Positions 19,186-29,579 of a stretch of 64,000 nucleotides of DNA are shown one piece after another. Within the stretch, counting starts at the first letter, position 1; each line of letters opens with the position of its first letter. The stretch covers positions 1 through 64,000 of the forward strand of contig NZ_LFCT01000007.1 of assembly GCF_008692605.1 (NCBI RefSeq), given 5' to 3'. Under the pieces are notes generated by a model. That model was not told the DNA's origin. It was given only the letters and a program-made list of their open reading frames with translations, and ran no database searches. The DNA comes from Sphingobium estronivorans (lineage in GTDB: Bacteria > Pseudomonadota > Alphaproteobacteria > Sphingomonadales > Sphingomonadaceae). The position numbers were made by a program, and so were the translations under genes.

Positions 19186-19667
19186 GCCTCGGTTACTACG
19201 TCAAATCCTTTACCCTCTGGGAGTTCGTGAAGGCGCATTGGCTGACCTTGAAATATTTCTTCAAGCCCAAGGCGACCATCAACTACCCCTATGAGAAGAA
19301 CCCGATTTCGCCGCGGTTCCGGGGCGAGCATGCGCTGCGCCGCTACCCCAATGGGGAAGAGCGCTGCATCGCGTGCAAGCTGTGCGAGGCGATCTGCCCG
19401 GCCCAGGCGATCACTATCGAGGCGCAGCCGCGTGACGATGGTAGCCGCCGCACGACCCGCTACGACATCGACATGACCAAGTGCATCTATTGCGGCTTCT
19501 GCCAGGAAGCCTGCCCGGTGGATGCCATTGTCGAAGGTCCGAATTTCGAATTTGCAACGGAAACGCGCGAGGAGCTGATCTATGACAAGGCCAAGCTTCT
19601 TGAAAATGGCGACAAATGGGAACGCGCGATTGCTGCGAACCTTGCCGCCGATGCGCCCTACCGTTAA
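19182..19667 (+). CDS. nuoI: NADH-quinone oxidoreductase subunit I
   Basis: NuoI carries two [4Fe-4S] clusters (N6a and N6b) linking the peripheral arm to NuoB. Both ferredoxin-type motifs are intact: [15 protein letters not shown] (about residues 62-76) and [16 protein letters not shown] (about 101-116). It has 161 residues. The start ATG overlaps the nuoH stop by 4 bases. Confidence 0.97.
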   Translation: MSLGYYVKSFTLWEFVKAHWLTLKYFFKPKATINYPYEKNPISPRFRGEHALRRYPNGEERCIACKLCEAICPAQAITIEAQPRDDGSRRTTRYDIDMTKCIYCGFCQEACPVDAIVEGPNFEFATETREELIYDKAKLLENGDKWERAIAANLAADAPYR

Positions 19668-19697
19668 GCCGCAGCCGCCGAAGGGGATAATGGTCCT

Positions 19698-20309
19698 GTG
19701 ATTCACGTCTTCGCCTTTTATCTGTTCGCCGCGATCGTGGTGTGCAGCGGCGCGCTGACGATCCTGTCGCGCAATCCGGTTCATTCGGTGCTGTGGCTGA
19801 TCCTTGCGTTCTTCAACGCGGCGGGCCTGATGGTCCTGCTGGGCGCCGAATTCATCGCGATGCTTCTGGTTATCGTCTATGTCGGCGCCGTCGCCGTGCT
19901 GTTCCTGTTCGTCGTCATGATGCTCGACATCGACTTCGCCGAACTGCGTGCCGGTTTCGTCGATTATCTGCCGTTCGGGCTGCTGATTGCGCTGGTCCTT
20001 CTGGCCGAGATCGTGCTGGGCATTGGCCTGTGGAGCGCCGGTCCCATCGAACTGGCGCAGCGCGCCGCGCCGGTGAACCCGGAACTCAGCAATATCCAGG
20101 CGATCGGCGGGCTGCTCTACACCCGCTATATCTTCCTGTTCGAAGCGGCGGGCATCGTTCTGCTGGTTGCGATGATCGGCGCTATCGTGCTGACCCATCG
20201 CGCTCGTGGCGGCGTGCGCGGCCAGAATGTCGCGCGCCAGAACCGCCGCCGGCCGGAAGATGCCGTGCGTAATGTCAATCAGCCCGTAGGGCAGGGGGTG
20301 GAGCTGTGA
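19698..20309 (+). CDS. nuoJ: NADH-quinone oxidoreductase subunit J
   Basis: NuoJ is a membrane subunit with five transmembrane helices, one of which contains the pi-bulge that rotates during turnover. Here it has 203 residues, with the conserved [22 protein letters not shown] region and [17 protein letters not shown] charged tail of about 35 residues follows the last helix. The start is GTG at 19698. The stop overlaps nuoK as GTGA. Confidence 0.94.
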   Translation: MIHVFAFYLFAAIVVCSGALTILSRNPVHSVLWLILAFFNAAGLMVLLGAEFIAMLLVIVYVGAVAVLFLFVVMMLDIDFAELRAGFVDYLPFGLLIALVLLAEIVLGIGLWSAGPIELAQRAAPVNPELSNIQAIGGLLYTRYIFLFEAAGIVLLVAMIGAIVLTHRARGGVRGQNVARQNRRRPEDAVRNVNQPVGQGVEL

Positions 20310-20611
20310 TCGGCCTTCAGCATTATATGGTGGTCAGCGCGATCCTGTTCGTGATGGGGGTGCTGGGCATCTTCATCAATCGCAAGAATGTCATCATCAT
20401 CCTGATGGCGATCGAGCTGATCCTCCTCAGCGTGAACATCAACCTTGTGGCTTTCAGCGCCTTTCTTGGCGACCTGGTGGGCCAGGTGTTCAGCATGTTC
20501 GTGCTGACCGTCGCGGCGGGTGAGGCGGCCATCGGCCTTGCCATCCTCGTCATTTATTTCCGTGGTCGCGGCACGATCGCCGTCGACGATGTCAACCGGA
20601 TGAAGGGCTAA
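20306..20611 (+). CDS. nuoK: NADH-quinone oxidoreductase subunit K
   Basis: NuoK is a small three-helix antiporter-like subunit (101 residues), homologous to MrpC and ND4L. The two membrane glutamates expected in proton transfer are visible in [11 protein letters not shown] and [11 protein letters not shown]. It starts at GTG 20306 inside the nuoJ stop. Confidence 0.96.
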   Translation: MIGLQHYMVVSAILFVMGVLGIFINRKNVIIILMAIELILLSVNINLVAFSAFLGDLVGQVFSMFVLTVAAGEAAIGLAILVIYFRGRGTIAVDDVNRMKG

Positions 20612-20619
20612 GCTTCGTC

Positions 20620-22665
20620 ATGATCCAGCTTATCGTCCTTCTTCCGTTGCTGGCTGCTGCCATCGCCGGTCTTGGCAACAAGGCCCTTGGCAAGCTGCCC
20701 GCGAAGATCGTCACCACCGGCGCGCTCTTTGCCTCTTGCGCAATGAGCTGGCCGATCTTCCTGTCGTTCGTGACGGGGCATGCCGAAGCCTATGTGGCGC
20801 CGGTGTTCACCTGGATCCAGTCGGGCAGCTTCGATGCCCAGTGGGCCCTGCGCGTCGACACCATGACCGCCGTCATGCTGGTGGTCATCACCAGCGTGTC
20901 GAGCCTCGTCCACCTCTACAGCTGGGGCTATATGGAGGAGGAGCCGGATCAGCCGCGCTTCTTCGCCTATCTGTCGCTCTTCACCTTTGCGATGCTGATG
21001 CTCGTGACGGCGAACAATCTGCTCCAGATGTTCTTCGGCTGGGAAGGCGTCGGTCTGGCCTCCTATCTGCTGATCGGCTTCTGGTTCCGTAAACCCTCGG
21101 CCAACGCCGCCGCGATCAAGGCGTTCGTCGTCAACCGCGTTGGCGACCTGGGTTTCATGCTGGGCATTTTCGGCACCTATCTGGTGTTCAACACCATCTC
21201 GATCCCTGAAATCCTGGCCGCGGCGCCTTCCATGGCCGGTTCGACCATTGGGTTCCTGGGTCATCGTTTCGACACCATGACCGTGCTTTGCCTGCTGCTG
21301 TTCATCGGCGCGATGGGCAAGTCGGCGCAGCTTGGCCTTCACACCTGGCTGCCGGACGCGATGGAAGGCCCGACCCCGGTGTCGGCGCTGATCCACGCGG
21401 CGACCATGGTGACCGCGGGCGTGTTCATGGTCTGCCGCCTGTCGCCAATGTTCGAAACCTCGCCGACCGCGCTGCACTTCGTCACCTTCATCGGTGCGGC
21501 GACCTGTCTGTTCGCGGCGACCGTGGGCACGGTGCAGACCGACATCAAGCGCGTCATCGCCTATTCGACCTGTTCGCAGTTGGGCTATATGTTCTTCGCG
21601 GCGGGTGTGGGCGCTTACGGTGCGGCGATGTTCCACCTCTTCACCCACGCCTTCTTCAAGGCGCTGCTGTTCCTCGGCGCCGGCTCGGTCATCCACGCGA
21701 TGCACCATGAGCAGGACATGCGTTACTATGGCGCGCTGCGGAAGGAGATCCCGATCACCTTCTGGACGATGACCCTCGGCACGCTGGCCATTACAGGCGT
21801 CGGTTTGCCGCTGGTCGGCGTGGGCTTTGCGGGCTTCTATTCGAAGGATGGCATTCTCGAGGCGGCTTATGCTTCGGGCGGTGCAGGCGTCGGCGCCTAC
21901 CTCGTCGGCGTGTTCGCAGCGTTGCTCACCAGCTTCTATTCCTGGCGTCTGGTGTTCCTGACCTTCTTCGGCAAACCGCGTTGGGCCGCTTCGGAGCACA
22001 TCCAGCACGCGGTCCATGGCCATCATGAAACGCCGGAAGAAGAAACCGAGCATGACGGCCACGGCCATCATGGCCATCATGGTCAAGAACTGACGGGCAC
22101 GGCGGGTTATCATCCCCATGAAAGCCCCTGGGTCATGTTGGTGCCGCTGGTGGTGCTGAGCCTTGGCGCGGTGTTCGCGGGCTTTGCCTTCCACGACCAG
22201 TTTATCGGTCCGGAAGGGGGCATCGAGTTCTGGAAGGGCGCGATCGCGTTCGACAGCCACCTGATGCACGCCGCGCATGAAGTGCCCACCTGGGTCAAGT
22301 TCGGTCCCTTCACGGTGATGTTGACCGGTCTGGTGATAGCCATGCTGGCCTATCTCAAGTTCACCGACTGGCCGCGCCGCTTCGTCGCGACCTTCGGCGC
22401 TCTCTACCAGTTCCTGCTCAACAAATGGTATTTCGACGAACTGTACCACTTCCTGTTCGTCAAGCCTGCCTTCGCCATCGGCCGCTTCTTCTGGAAGTTC
22501 GGTGACGTCGGCTTCATCGACCGGTTCGGGCCCAATGGGCTGGCTGCGCTGGTCGTGCAGGGCAACAAAGTCACCCGTCGGCTTCAGTCCGGCTATCTCT
22601 ACACTTACGCGCTGGTGATGCTGATCGGCCTCGCCGCGGCCGCAACCTGGGCGATGACACGATAA
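20620..22665 (+). CDS. nuoL: NADH-quinone oxidoreductase subunit L
   Basis: NuoL is the distal proton-pumping subunit with a long lateral helix at the C-terminus. It has 681 residues. The antiporter core is recognisable by [49 protein letters not shown] and [17 protein letters not shown]. An unusual histidine- and glutamate-rich loop lies at about residues 460-500 ([10 protein letters not shown], then HGHHGHHG) between transmembrane segments. It begins 8 bases after nuoK and overlaps nuoM as TAATG. Confidence 0.96.
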   Translation: MIQLIVLLPLLAAAIAGLGNKALGKLPAKIVTTGALFASCAMSWPIFLSFVTGHAEAYVAPVFTWIQSGSFDAQWALRVDTMTAVMLVVITSVSSLVHLYSWGYMEEEPDQPRFFAYLSLFTFAMLMLVTANNLLQMFFGWEGVGLASYLLIGFWFRKPSANAAAIKAFVVNRVGDLGFMLGIFGTYLVFNTISIPEILAAAPSMAGSTIGFLGHRFDTMTVLCLLLFIGAMGKSAQLGLHTWLPDAMEGPTPVSALIHAATMVTAGVFMVCRLSPMFETSPTALHFVTFIGAATCLFAATVGTVQTDIKRVIAYSTCSQLGYMFFAAGVGAYGAAMFHLFTHAFFKALLFLGAGSVIHAMHHEQDMRYYGALRKEIPITFWTMTLGTLAITGVGLPLVGVGFAGFYSKDGILEAAYASGGAGVGAYLVGVFAALLTSFYSWRLVFLTFFGKPRWAASEHIQHAVHGHHETPEEETEHDGHGHHGHHGQELTGTAGYHPHESPWVMLVPLVVLSLGAVFAGFAFHDQFIGPEGGIEFWKGAIAFDSHLMHAAHEVPTWVKFGPFTVMLTGLVIAMLAYLKFTDWPRRFVATFGALYQFLLNKWYFDELYHFLFVKPAFAIGRFFWKFGDVGFIDRFGPNGLAALVVQGNKVTRRLQSGYLYTYALVMLIGLAAAATWAMTR

Positions 22666-24236
22666 TGGACGGCTTCCCCATCCTTTCCCTGATGATGGCA
22701 GTGCCGATGGCCGGCGCCATCGCCTGCCTGTTCGCAGGCGCCAATCAGGCCCGCTGGATCGCGTTGCTCGCAACGCTGGTCGATCTGGTCCTGGGCGTTG
22801 TCCTCTGGATGAACTTCGACCAGTCAGGCACCGCCGCCCAGTGGCAGTTCCAGGAATATGCCCCGATCTTCGGGCGGTTCGCCTGGGCGTTGGGCATTGA
22901 CGGCATCGCCTTGCTGCTGATTGCGCTCACCGTGTTCCTGATGCCGATCTGCATCGGCGCAAGCTGGCTGGCGATCGAAAAGCGCGTGCCTGAATATATG
23001 GCGGCGTTCCTGTTCATGGAGGTGCTGATGATCGGCGTCTTCACGGCGCAGGATCTCTACCTCTTCTACATCATGTTCGAGGCTGGCCTGATCCCGATGT
23101 ATCTCATCATCGGCATCTGGGGCGGCGCGGAACGGATTTACGCTTCGTACAAATTCTTCCTCTACACGCTGCTCGGCTCGGTGCTGATGCTGATCGCGAT
23201 GATGTGGATGGTGCACGAAGCGGGCACGACCGACATCCCGACGCTGATGGCGTATCATTTCGATCCGAAGATCCAGATCTGGCTGTGGCTGGCCTTCTTC
23301 GCGAGCTTCGCCGTGAAGATGCCGATGTGGCCGGTCCATACCTGGCTTCCCGACGCGCACGTTCAGGCGCCGACCGCCGGTTCGGTCATTCTGGCCGGCG
23401 TGCTGCTGAAGATGGGCGGTTACGGCTTCATCCGCTTCTCGCTGCCGATGTTCCCAGAAGCTTCGGCGCAGCTCGCGCCGCTGGTCTGGGGCCTGTCCAT
23501 GGTGGCGGTGGTCTACACCAGCCTCGTCGCGCTGGTGCAGTCGGACATGAAGAAGCTGATCGCTTATTCGTCGGTGGCGCATATGGCGATCGTGACGGTC
23601 GGTCTGTTCGCCTTCAACCAGGCGGGTCTTGAGGGCGCGATGATGGTGATGCTGGGCCACGGTCTGGTGTCGGGCGCGCTCTTCCTGTGCGTCGGCGTGA
23701 TCTACGACCGGCTGCATACCCGTGAGATTGCCCGCTATGGTGGCCTCAGCATCAACATGCCGAAATATGCGGTGCTGTTCATGCTGTTCACCATGGCATC
23801 GGTCGGCTTGCCGGGCACCAGCAACTTCGTGGGTGAATTCCTGTCGCTGATGGGCATTTACCAGGCGTCGAGCTGGGTGGCGCTGGTCTGCACCACGGGC
23901 ATCATCCTGGGCGCGGCCTATATGCTCTATCTCTATCGCCGGATTTGCTATGGCGACCAGAAGAACGCGGACGCGGCGGCCATGCCCGATCTGTCGGCGC
24001 GTGAAGTCTGGTTGCTGGCGCCGATCGCCGCGGCGGTGCTGTGGATGGGCATCTATCCTGAGAGCTTCCTCAGTCCGATGCGGTCCGACATCCGTGCGCT
24101 GGAAGCGCGCCTCGCCTCCGCCGCTCCGGCCGGAGATTCCCAGATCAAAATGGGTCCGGCCATCCCGGCTGCAGAGGCCCATCATGAAGAAACACCCGCA
24201 ATGTCCCATGGTGAAGCGTCGGGGGAGGCGCACTGA
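22665..24236 (+). CDS. nuoM: NADH-quinone oxidoreductase subunit M
   Basis: NuoM is the second large antiporter-like proton channel. Features of the 523-residue protein include [21 protein letters not shown] with the conserved membrane glutamate, [34 protein letters not shown], and [14 protein letters not shown]. The C-terminal 40 residues are a polar tail with several histidines and glutamates. It overlaps nuoL and nuoN by one base each. Confidence 0.96.
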   Translation: MDGFPILSLMMAVPMAGAIACLFAGANQARWIALLATLVDLVLGVVLWMNFDQSGTAAQWQFQEYAPIFGRFAWALGIDGIALLLIALTVFLMPICIGASWLAIEKRVPEYMAAFLFMEVLMIGVFTAQDLYLFYIMFEAGLIPMYLIIGIWGGAERIYASYKFFLYTLLGSVLMLIAMMWMVHEAGTTDIPTLMAYHFDPKIQIWLWLAFFASFAVKMPMWPVHTWLPDAHVQAPTAGSVILAGVLLKMGGYGFIRFSLPMFPEASAQLAPLVWGLSMVAVVYTSLVALVQSDMKKLIAYSSVAHMAIVTVGLFAFNQAGLEGAMMVMLGHGLVSGALFLCVGVIYDRLHTREIARYGGLSINMPKYAVLFMLFTMASVGLPGTSNFVGEFLSLMGIYQASSWVALVCTTGIILGAAYMLYLYRRICYGDQKNADAAAMPDLSAREVWLLAPIAAAVLWMGIYPESFLSPMRSDIRALEARLASAAPAGDSQIKMGPAIPAAEAHHEETPAMSHGEASGEAH

Positions 24237-25672
24237 TGATTGATTCCGCTTCCCTCCTGGCGGTCCTGCCGGAGCTGATCCTGACGGCCGGCGGCCTGAT
24301 CCTGATGCTGATCGCGGCCTATGGCGGCGACAAGTCGGCCCAACTTGTCAACTGGCTGTCGGTTGTCACCCTGATCGGCGCCGGCGTGTCGCTGTCCTGT
24401 TCGCTGGCCCATGGTCCGGTGGCCTTTGACGGTCTGGTTCGGGCCGATGCCTTTTCGGTTTTTGCCAAGGCGTTGATCTATGGTGCGGCGGCGGCGGCGA
24501 TTCTGCTGGCTCCGCGCTATTTCTCGGTCGGGGGTCATCCGCGGCCCGAATATCCGGTGCTGATCCTCTTCGCCGCCATCGGCATGGGAATGATGGTGTC
24601 GGCCGGCGACATGCTGACGCTTTACGTTGGCCTCGAAATGAACAGCCTTGCCTCCTATGTGCTGGCAAGTTTCATGCGGCAGGACGAGCGGTCGTCCGAA
24701 GCGGGGCTCAAATATTTCGTCCTGGGTTCGCTGGCGAGCGGCATCCTGCTTTACGGCATCGCTCTGCTTTACGGCTTCACGGGCAGTACGAACTTCGACG
24801 GAATTTCGCTGGCGCTGACTGACGGCGTGTCGAAGGGCGAACTCTTCGGTCTGGTCTTCGTGCTGGCCGGTCTGGCGTTCAAGATCAGCGCCGTGCCGTT
24901 CCACATGTGGACGCCGGACGTGTATGAAGGCGCCCCGACCCCGGTCACGACCTTCTTCGCCAGCGCGCCCAAGGTGGCGGCCATCGGACTCACCGTGCGT
25001 GTGGCGATCGAGGCGCTGGGGCCGGCGGGTCTGGACTGGCAGCAGGTCGTGATCTTCGTGGCGCTCGCCTCGATCCTCTTCGGTGCGGTCGCGGCCATCG
25101 GCCAGGGCAATATCAAGCGGCTGATGGCCTATTCGTCGATCAACAATGTCGGTTTCGCGCTGATCGGCCTCGCCGCGGGTACGCCTGCTGGCGCGGCGGC
25201 GACGATGAGCTATATGGCGATCTACATCGTCATGACCATCGGAGCCTTTGCCTGCATTCTGCAGATGCGCGATGCCGAGGGTAAGCCGATCGAGACGATC
25301 GCCAGCCTTGCCGGCCTGTCGCGCTCGCGCAAGGGGCTGGCGGCAGCATTGGCGATCTTCATGTTCTCCATGGCCGGCATTCCGCCGCTCTTCGGCTTCT
25401 GGGCGAAGTTCCTGGTGTTCGATGCTGCGGTGGCGGCCGGGCTGACGGCACTGGCGGCCTTCGGCATCGCCATGTCGGTGATCGGCGCCTTCTATTATCT
25501 GAAGGTCATCAAGACGATGTATTTCGACGAACCCGCCGCACCCTATGAGGCGCGGGGCGGGGCGGTCGAGAATATCATCCTGACGGCCTGCGCCGTGGTG
25601 ATCGTCTTCGGTTATTTCCTCAATCCGATGCTCGACAAGGCGAGCGCGGCGGCAGCGGCGTCGCTGTTCTGA
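24236..25672 (+). CDS. nuoN: NADH-quinone oxidoreductase subunit N
   Basis: NuoN is the third antiporter-like subunit, next to NuoK. The 478-residue protein shows LYVGLEMNSLASYVLASF with the membrane glutamate, LAFKISAVPFHMWTPDVYEGAPTPVT and IKRLMAYSSINNVGFALIG. This is the last complex I gene, but the transcription unit continues: its stop TGA is contained in the inferred CTG start of birA. Confidence 0.96.
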   Translation: MIDSASLLAVLPELILTAGGLILMLIAAYGGDKSAQLVNWLSVVTLIGAGVSLSCSLAHGPVAFDGLVRADAFSVFAKALIYGAAAAAILLAPRYFSVGGHPRPEYPVLILFAAIGMGMMVSAGDMLTLYVGLEMNSLASYVLASFMRQDERSSEAGLKYFVLGSLASGILLYGIALLYGFTGSTNFDGISLALTDGVSKGELFGLVFVLAGLAFKISAVPFHMWTPDVYEGAPTPVTTFFASAPKVAAIGLTVRVAIEALGPAGLDWQQVVIFVALASILFGAVAAIGQGNIKRLMAYSSINNVGFALIGLAAGTPAGAAATMSYMAIYIVMTIGAFACILQMRDAEGKPIETIASLAGLSRSRKGLAAALAIFMFSMAGIPPLFGFWAKFLVFDAAVAAGLTALAAFGIAMSVIGAFYYLKVIKTMYFDEPAAPYEARGGAVENIILTACAVVIVFGYFLNPMLDKASAAAAASLF

Positions 25673-26376
25673 CCGAGCTTCGCTTCGTCGAGGAGACTGG
25701 CTCCACCAATGCCGACATGCTGGCGTTGGTGGAGCAAGGCATTTCCGAGGGCTGCTGGTTGCGCGCAGGGCGTCAGACCGGTGGACGGGGCCGCATGGGA
25801 CGCGATTGGGACAGTCCCGATGGCAATCTCTATTGCTCGACGCTCATCCGTCTACGGCAGGGCGATCCTCTGCCGCACACGCTGGCGCTGGTTGCGGCCA
25901 ATGCGGTTCATGCGCTGGTGGCGCCGCTTTGCGCAGGACAGGCGCGGATCAAATGGCCCAATGACGTGCTGGTCGATGGCGCGAAGATGGCCGGAATCCT
26001 GCTGGAACGGGCCGGCGACGCCATCGTTGCGGGAATCGGCATCAATGTGACGGGACATCCGACAGGGCTGGACCGCCCGGTGACGAATCTGGCCGCGCAA
26101 GGGGCGCAGGATGTGGACGCGGCTTCCTTGCAGCTACGGCTGGCGGAGCTGTTCGCCCATTGGCTGGCGGTCTGGCGGGCGCAGGGGCTGGAGCCGGTGC
26201 GGACACATTGGCTGCTCAACGCCCATCCCACCGGCACGCCGATGCGGGTGGTGCAGCCCGATGGCGAGACCATCGAGGGCAGTTTCGATACGCTCGACCG
26301 GGATGGGATGCTGATCCTGCGCTTGGCGAATGGCGAGAGCCGTGCCATTCATGCCGGCGATATCCTTCTTATCTGA
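25669..26376 (+). CDS. birA: Biotin--[acetyl-CoA-carboxylase] ligase
   Basis: The enzyme activates biotin as biotinyl-AMP and attaches it to carboxylase carrier protein. Only the catalytic and C-terminal domains are present; the DNA-binding repressor domain of E. coli BirA is missing. [10 protein letters not shown] is the biotinyl-AMP loop and [19 protein letters not shown] holds the catalytic lysine. The first ATG in frame (25717) would cut off the required [12 protein letters not shown] motif, so a start further upstream is needed. The only start-like codon is CTG at 25669, which overlaps the nuoN stop (CTGA). That gives 235 residues; the start is an inference. Confidence 0.8.
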   Translation: MTELRFVEETGSTNADMLALVEQGISEGCWLRAGRQTGGRGRMGRDWDSPDGNLYCSTLIRLRQGDPLPHTLALVAANAVHALVAPLCAGQARIKWPNDVLVDGAKMAGILLERAGDAIVAGIGINVTGHPTGLDRPVTNLAAQGAQDVDAASLQLRLAELFAHWLAVWRAQGLEPVRTHWLLNAHPTGTPMRVVQPDGETIEGSFDTLDRDGMLILRLANGESRAIHAGDILLI

Positions 26377-26393
26377 CAACCGGGGGACCGGCC

Positions 26394-27176
26394 ATGCTTC
26401 TCGCGATCGACGCGGGTAATACCAATGTGGTTTTCGCACTGCTCGACGGGCGGGAAATCCGCGCGCGATGGCGGATCGCGACCGACCCCCGCCGCACGGC
26501 CGACGAATATGCGGTGTGGCTGAACCAGCTTCTGATGCTGGAAGGCTATAAGATCGCGGATGTCGAGGCGGTCATCATCGCCACGGTGGTGCCGCGCGCG
26601 CTGCATAACCTTCAGGTGTTGGCTGAGAAATATTTCAGGACGACCGCGTTGATCGCCGGGCAGGCGCCGGTGGAGTGGGGGGTCTCGCTCGACGTGGACG
26701 AACCGGCGTCGGTCGGGGCGGATCGGGTTGTAAACGCCATTGCCGCCCACCATCTCTATGAAGGCGACCTCATCGTTATCGATTTCGGCACGGCGACGAC
26801 GTTCGACGTGATCGATTATCACGGCGCTTACAAGGGCGGCATCATTGCGCCGGGCATCAACCTGTCGCTGGATGCGCTGGTGGCTGCCGCCGCGAAGCTG
26901 CCGAAGATTGCCATCGCACCGCCGGAAAACCCGTCGGTTATCGGGCGTACCACCGAGGCGCAGATGCATATCGGTGTCTTCTGGGGCTATGTGGCGATGA
27001 TGGAAGGGCTGGTCGCCCGGATGCGAGCGGAGATCGGTCGTCCCGCAAAGGTGATTTCGACGGGGGGCCTCGCGGTCCTCTTTGACGATAATAGCGATAT
27101 TTTCGATGCGATCGCGCCCGATCTCACGATCCTGGGCCTCGCATTATTATACGAACGGAGTTTACAAGCAGAATGA
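26394..27176 (+). CDS. coaX: Type III pantothenate kinase
   Basis: CoaX performs the first step of coenzyme A synthesis, phosphorylating pantothenate. The ASKHA-fold motifs are clear: [14 protein letters not shown] at the N-terminus (phosphate loop), [10 protein letters not shown] (about residues 103-112) and [11 protein letters not shown] (about 126-136). It has 260 residues. The ATG at 26394 follows GGGGGAC. It sits between birA and RNase J, a common alphaproteobacterial arrangement linking biotin and CoA metabolism. Its stop overlaps the RNase J start as ATGA. Confidence 0.95.
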   Translation: MLLAIDAGNTNVVFALLDGREIRARWRIATDPRRTADEYAVWLNQLLMLEGYKIADVEAVIIATVVPRALHNLQVLAEKYFRTTALIAGQAPVEWGVSLDVDEPASVGADRVVNAIAAHHLYEGDLIVIDFGTATTFDVIDYHGAYKGGIIAPGINLSLDALVAAAAKLPKIAIAPPENPSVIGRTTEAQMHIGVFWGYVAMMEGLVARMRAEIGRPAKVISTGGLAVLFDDNSDIFDAIAPDLTILGLALLYERSLQAE

Positions 27177-28810
27177 CACCTGGAGAAGAGCTGATCTTCC
27201 TGGCCCTTGGCGGGTCGGGAGAGATTGGCATGAACGTCAATCTTTACGGTTGCCAGGGCAAATGGGTGATGGTCGATCTGGGCCTGACCTTTGCCGATCC
27301 CGCCTATCCGGGCGTGGAACTGGTGCTGCCGGATCTCGCCTTTATCGAGGAACGGCGCGAGGATTTGCTCGGCATTGTCCTCACCCACGGGCATGAAGAT
27401 CATATCGGCGCGATCCCCTATCTCGCCGCCGATCTGGGCGTGCCGCTTTATGCGACGCCCTTCACTGCGGGGTTGATCCGGCTGAAGCTGGAGGAAGAAG
27501 GGCTGACGAAAGAGGTCGAACTCAACGTCATCGACAATGAGGGCAGCTTTGCGCTGGGGCCGTTCGGCTTCCGCTATGTGCCGCTGGCGCACTCGATCCC
27601 CGAAGGCAATGCGGTGCTGATCGACACCCCCTATGGGAAAGTCTTCCACACCGGCGACTGGAAGCTGGACGAGCGACCCCTGCTGGGTCAGCCGTCCACG
27701 CCGGAGGAACTGACGGCCATTGGCGATGAGGGCGTGCTGGCGCTGGTGTGCGACAGTACCAATGTCTTCAACCCGGAGGCGAGCGGCTCCGAAGGCGATG
27801 TGCGCGAAGGGCTGATGGGCACGATCAAGGGTGCGAAGGGACGCGTGCTGGTCACGACCTTTGCATCCAACGCCGCGCGCTTGCAGACCTTGGGTGAGGT
27901 CGCCAATGCCGTCGGGCGCAAGCTCTGCGTGGCGGGGCGGTCGCTCGACCGGATCATCGCGACGGCGCGCAATGCAGGCTATTTGAAGGATTTTCCGCCA
28001 ACCGTCGATTGGGACGATGCGATGGCGCTTCCGCATGGAGAGGTGATGATTATCGCCACCGGCGGACAGGGCGAGGCGCGGGCCGCGCTGTCCCGCATCG
28101 CGTTCGACAGCCATCCGATCAAGTTGGACGAGGGCGATTTGGTCGTCTTCTCCTCCAAGCAGATTCCGGGAAATGAGATCGCCATCGGTCGCATCCAGAA
28201 TGCGCTGGCAGCCAAGGGCGTGCTGATGGTGACGGATCGCCAGGCGGAGGTGCATGTGTCCGGCCATCCGGGGCGGCCCGAATTGCAGGCCATGTATGGC
28301 TGGGTGCGGCCGCAGATTTTGCTGCCCGTGCATGGCGAGCGGCGCCATATGGCCGAGCAGGCACGCCTGGGTCTGACGAGCGGGGTGCCGCGCGCGGTGG
28401 TTCAGTCCAATGGCGACCTGCTGCGGTTGGCGCCCAATGGACCCGAGATCATCGGCCATGAAGCGACCGGGCGGCTGGTGCTGGACGGCGACGTCATCCT
28501 GCCGGCGGACGGTTCGACCATGAATGAGCGGCGGAAGATTGCATTGCATGGGCAGATCAGCGTCGCTGTGGCTCTCGACGGCAAGGGGCGCGTGCTCGGA
28601 ACGCCTGCGCTGCGTACGCAAGGCGTACCGGTAGAGGAGGACAAGGCAGCGTTTCTGGAAGAAGCGGCTAAGGAGGCTGCCGGCGCGGTTGCCAAGGGCT
28701 CGCAGGACGAAGAAGCCCTGCGGGAGCGTGTGCGGCTGGCGGTGCGCCGCACGGCGACGCGGTGGACGGGCAAGAAACCGGTGGTGGACGTGCTGCTCAT
28801 TCGGGCTTAA
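27173..28810 (+). CDS. rnj: Ribonuclease J
   Basis: RNase J is a metallo-beta-lactamase/beta-CASP nuclease with 5'-3' exonuclease and endonuclease activity in mRNA decay and rRNA maturation. The zinc motif [10 protein letters not shown] begins near residue 72, and the later HTGDWKLDE and PVHGERRHM complete the metal and beta-CASP motifs. The N-terminal [10 protein letters not shown] is typical. It has 545 residues, including the C-terminal domain. Translation is coupled to coaX by a 4-base overlap. Confidence 0.94.
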   Translation: MTPGEELIFLALGGSGEIGMNVNLYGCQGKWVMVDLGLTFADPAYPGVELVLPDLAFIEERREDLLGIVLTHGHEDHIGAIPYLAADLGVPLYATPFTAGLIRLKLEEEGLTKEVELNVIDNEGSFALGPFGFRYVPLAHSIPEGNAVLIDTPYGKVFHTGDWKLDERPLLGQPSTPEELTAIGDEGVLALVCDSTNVFNPEASGSEGDVREGLMGTIKGAKGRVLVTTFASNAARLQTLGEVANAVGRKLCVAGRSLDRIIATARNAGYLKDFPPTVDWDDAMALPHGEVMIIATGGQGEARAALSRIAFDSHPIKLDEGDLVVFSSKQIPGNEIAIGRIQNALAAKGVLMVTDRQAEVHVSGHPGRPELQAMYGWVRPQILLPVHGERRHMAEQARLGLTSGVPRAVVQSNGDLLRLAPNGPEIIGHEATGRLVLDGDVILPADGSTMNERRKIALHGQISVAVALDGKGRVLGTPALRTQGVPVEEDKAAFLEEAAKEAAGAVAKGSQDEEALRERVRLAVRRTATRWTGKKPVVDVLLIRA

Positions 28811-28821
28811 GCCGGTTTCCC

Positions 28822-29082
28822 ATGAACCTGTACGCCATTTTCGCCATCTACCTGTTGTTCTGGACGATCAGCGCGTTCATCGTCCTGCCCTTCGGCATTC
28901 GCACGCCCGACGAAACGGGGGAGGAACTGCTGAAAGGGCAGGCCGACAGCGCGCCCAGCAACTTCCGGCCCGGCATCGTGATCTTGCGGGCGACGGTTCT
29001 TTCGGCGGTGCTGTTCGGCATTTACTACGCCAACTATGTGGAGGGCTGGGTGACGTTGGATCGGTGGACGCATATCGGCTGA
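28822..29082 (+). CDS. DUF1467 family membrane protein
   Basis: This 86-residue protein has two predicted transmembrane segments (YAIFAIYLLFWTISAFIVLPF and VILRATVLSAVLFGIYYANY) separated by a polar loop with PDETGEELLKGQ. It matches the DUF1467 family of alphaproteobacteria, of unknown function, which commonly follows the nuo-birA-coaX-rnj series. It starts 11 bases after the RNase J stop and is probably the last gene of that long transcription unit. Confidence 0.82.
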   Translation: MNLYAIFAIYLLFWTISAFIVLPFGIRTPDETGEELLKGQADSAPSNFRPGIVILRATVLSAVLFGIYYANYVEGWVTLDRWTHIG

Positions 29083-29195
29083 GGGCGGATTTTCGGTGCC
29101 TCCGTCTCGCCGCCAACGGATGACGGAGTGCATGGCGGCCGGTTGCGCCAATGATTGCTTCCCAATCCCGCCAAAAATGCTCTAGGGCGGGCGGC

Positions 29196-29579
29196 ATGAA
29201 CAATATCCTCCTCGTCATGACAGGCGGCGCCGTCGGATCGGCGCTGCGCTATCTGCTCGGGCGTCTCGCAGGCCATATGCTACCCGGCGCCGCTTGGCCC
29301 TGGGGCACCTATGCGGCCAATATCGTCGGCGGCTTCGCCATGGGCCTGCTGGCGGGTTTTCTTGCACGCTTCAATGCCGGGCCGGGTGAACCGATCCGCC
29401 TGCTGCTGGCCGTCGGTGTGCTGGGGGGCTTCACCACATTTTCTTCCTTCAGCCTTGAGACGGTGCTGATGATCGAGCGCGGTCAACTGGGCATGGCGCT
29501 GGCCTATGCCGCCTTTTCCGTCATCGGCGCGGTCGCCGCGCTGGCTGGCGGCCTTGCCATTGTGAGGAGCGTTGCATGA
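29196..29579 (+). CDS. crcB: Fluoride ion channel CrcB/FluC
   Basis: FluC exports fluoride as a dual-topology dimer. The 127-residue, four-helix protein has GGAVGSALRYLLGR at the start, the GTYAANIVGGF motif, and GVLGGFTTFSSFSLETVL with the phenylalanine box and TTFSS ion path. The ATG at 29196 is the conserved start. No clear fluoride riboswitch was found in the 113 bases upstream. Its stop overlaps the pseudouridine synthase start. Confidence 0.93.
   Translation: MNNILLVMTGGAVGSALRYLLGRLAGHMLPGAAWPWGTYAANIVGGFAMGLLAGFLARFNAGPGEPIRLLLAVGVLGGFTTFSSFSLETVLMIERGQLGMALAYAAFSVIGAVAALAGGLAIVRSVA

Noticed and set aside
25717..26376. birA starting at the first ATG
   Set aside because: This start would remove the [11 protein letters not shown] segment that forms part of the biotin site; the upstream CTG overlapping the nuoN stop fits better.
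29083..29195. Possible fluoride riboswitch upstream of crcB
   Set aside because: The gap contains CCGCCAACGGATGACGGAG, faintly like parts of the crcB motif, but the conserved GGnGATGG start and the pseudoknot partners could not be placed.
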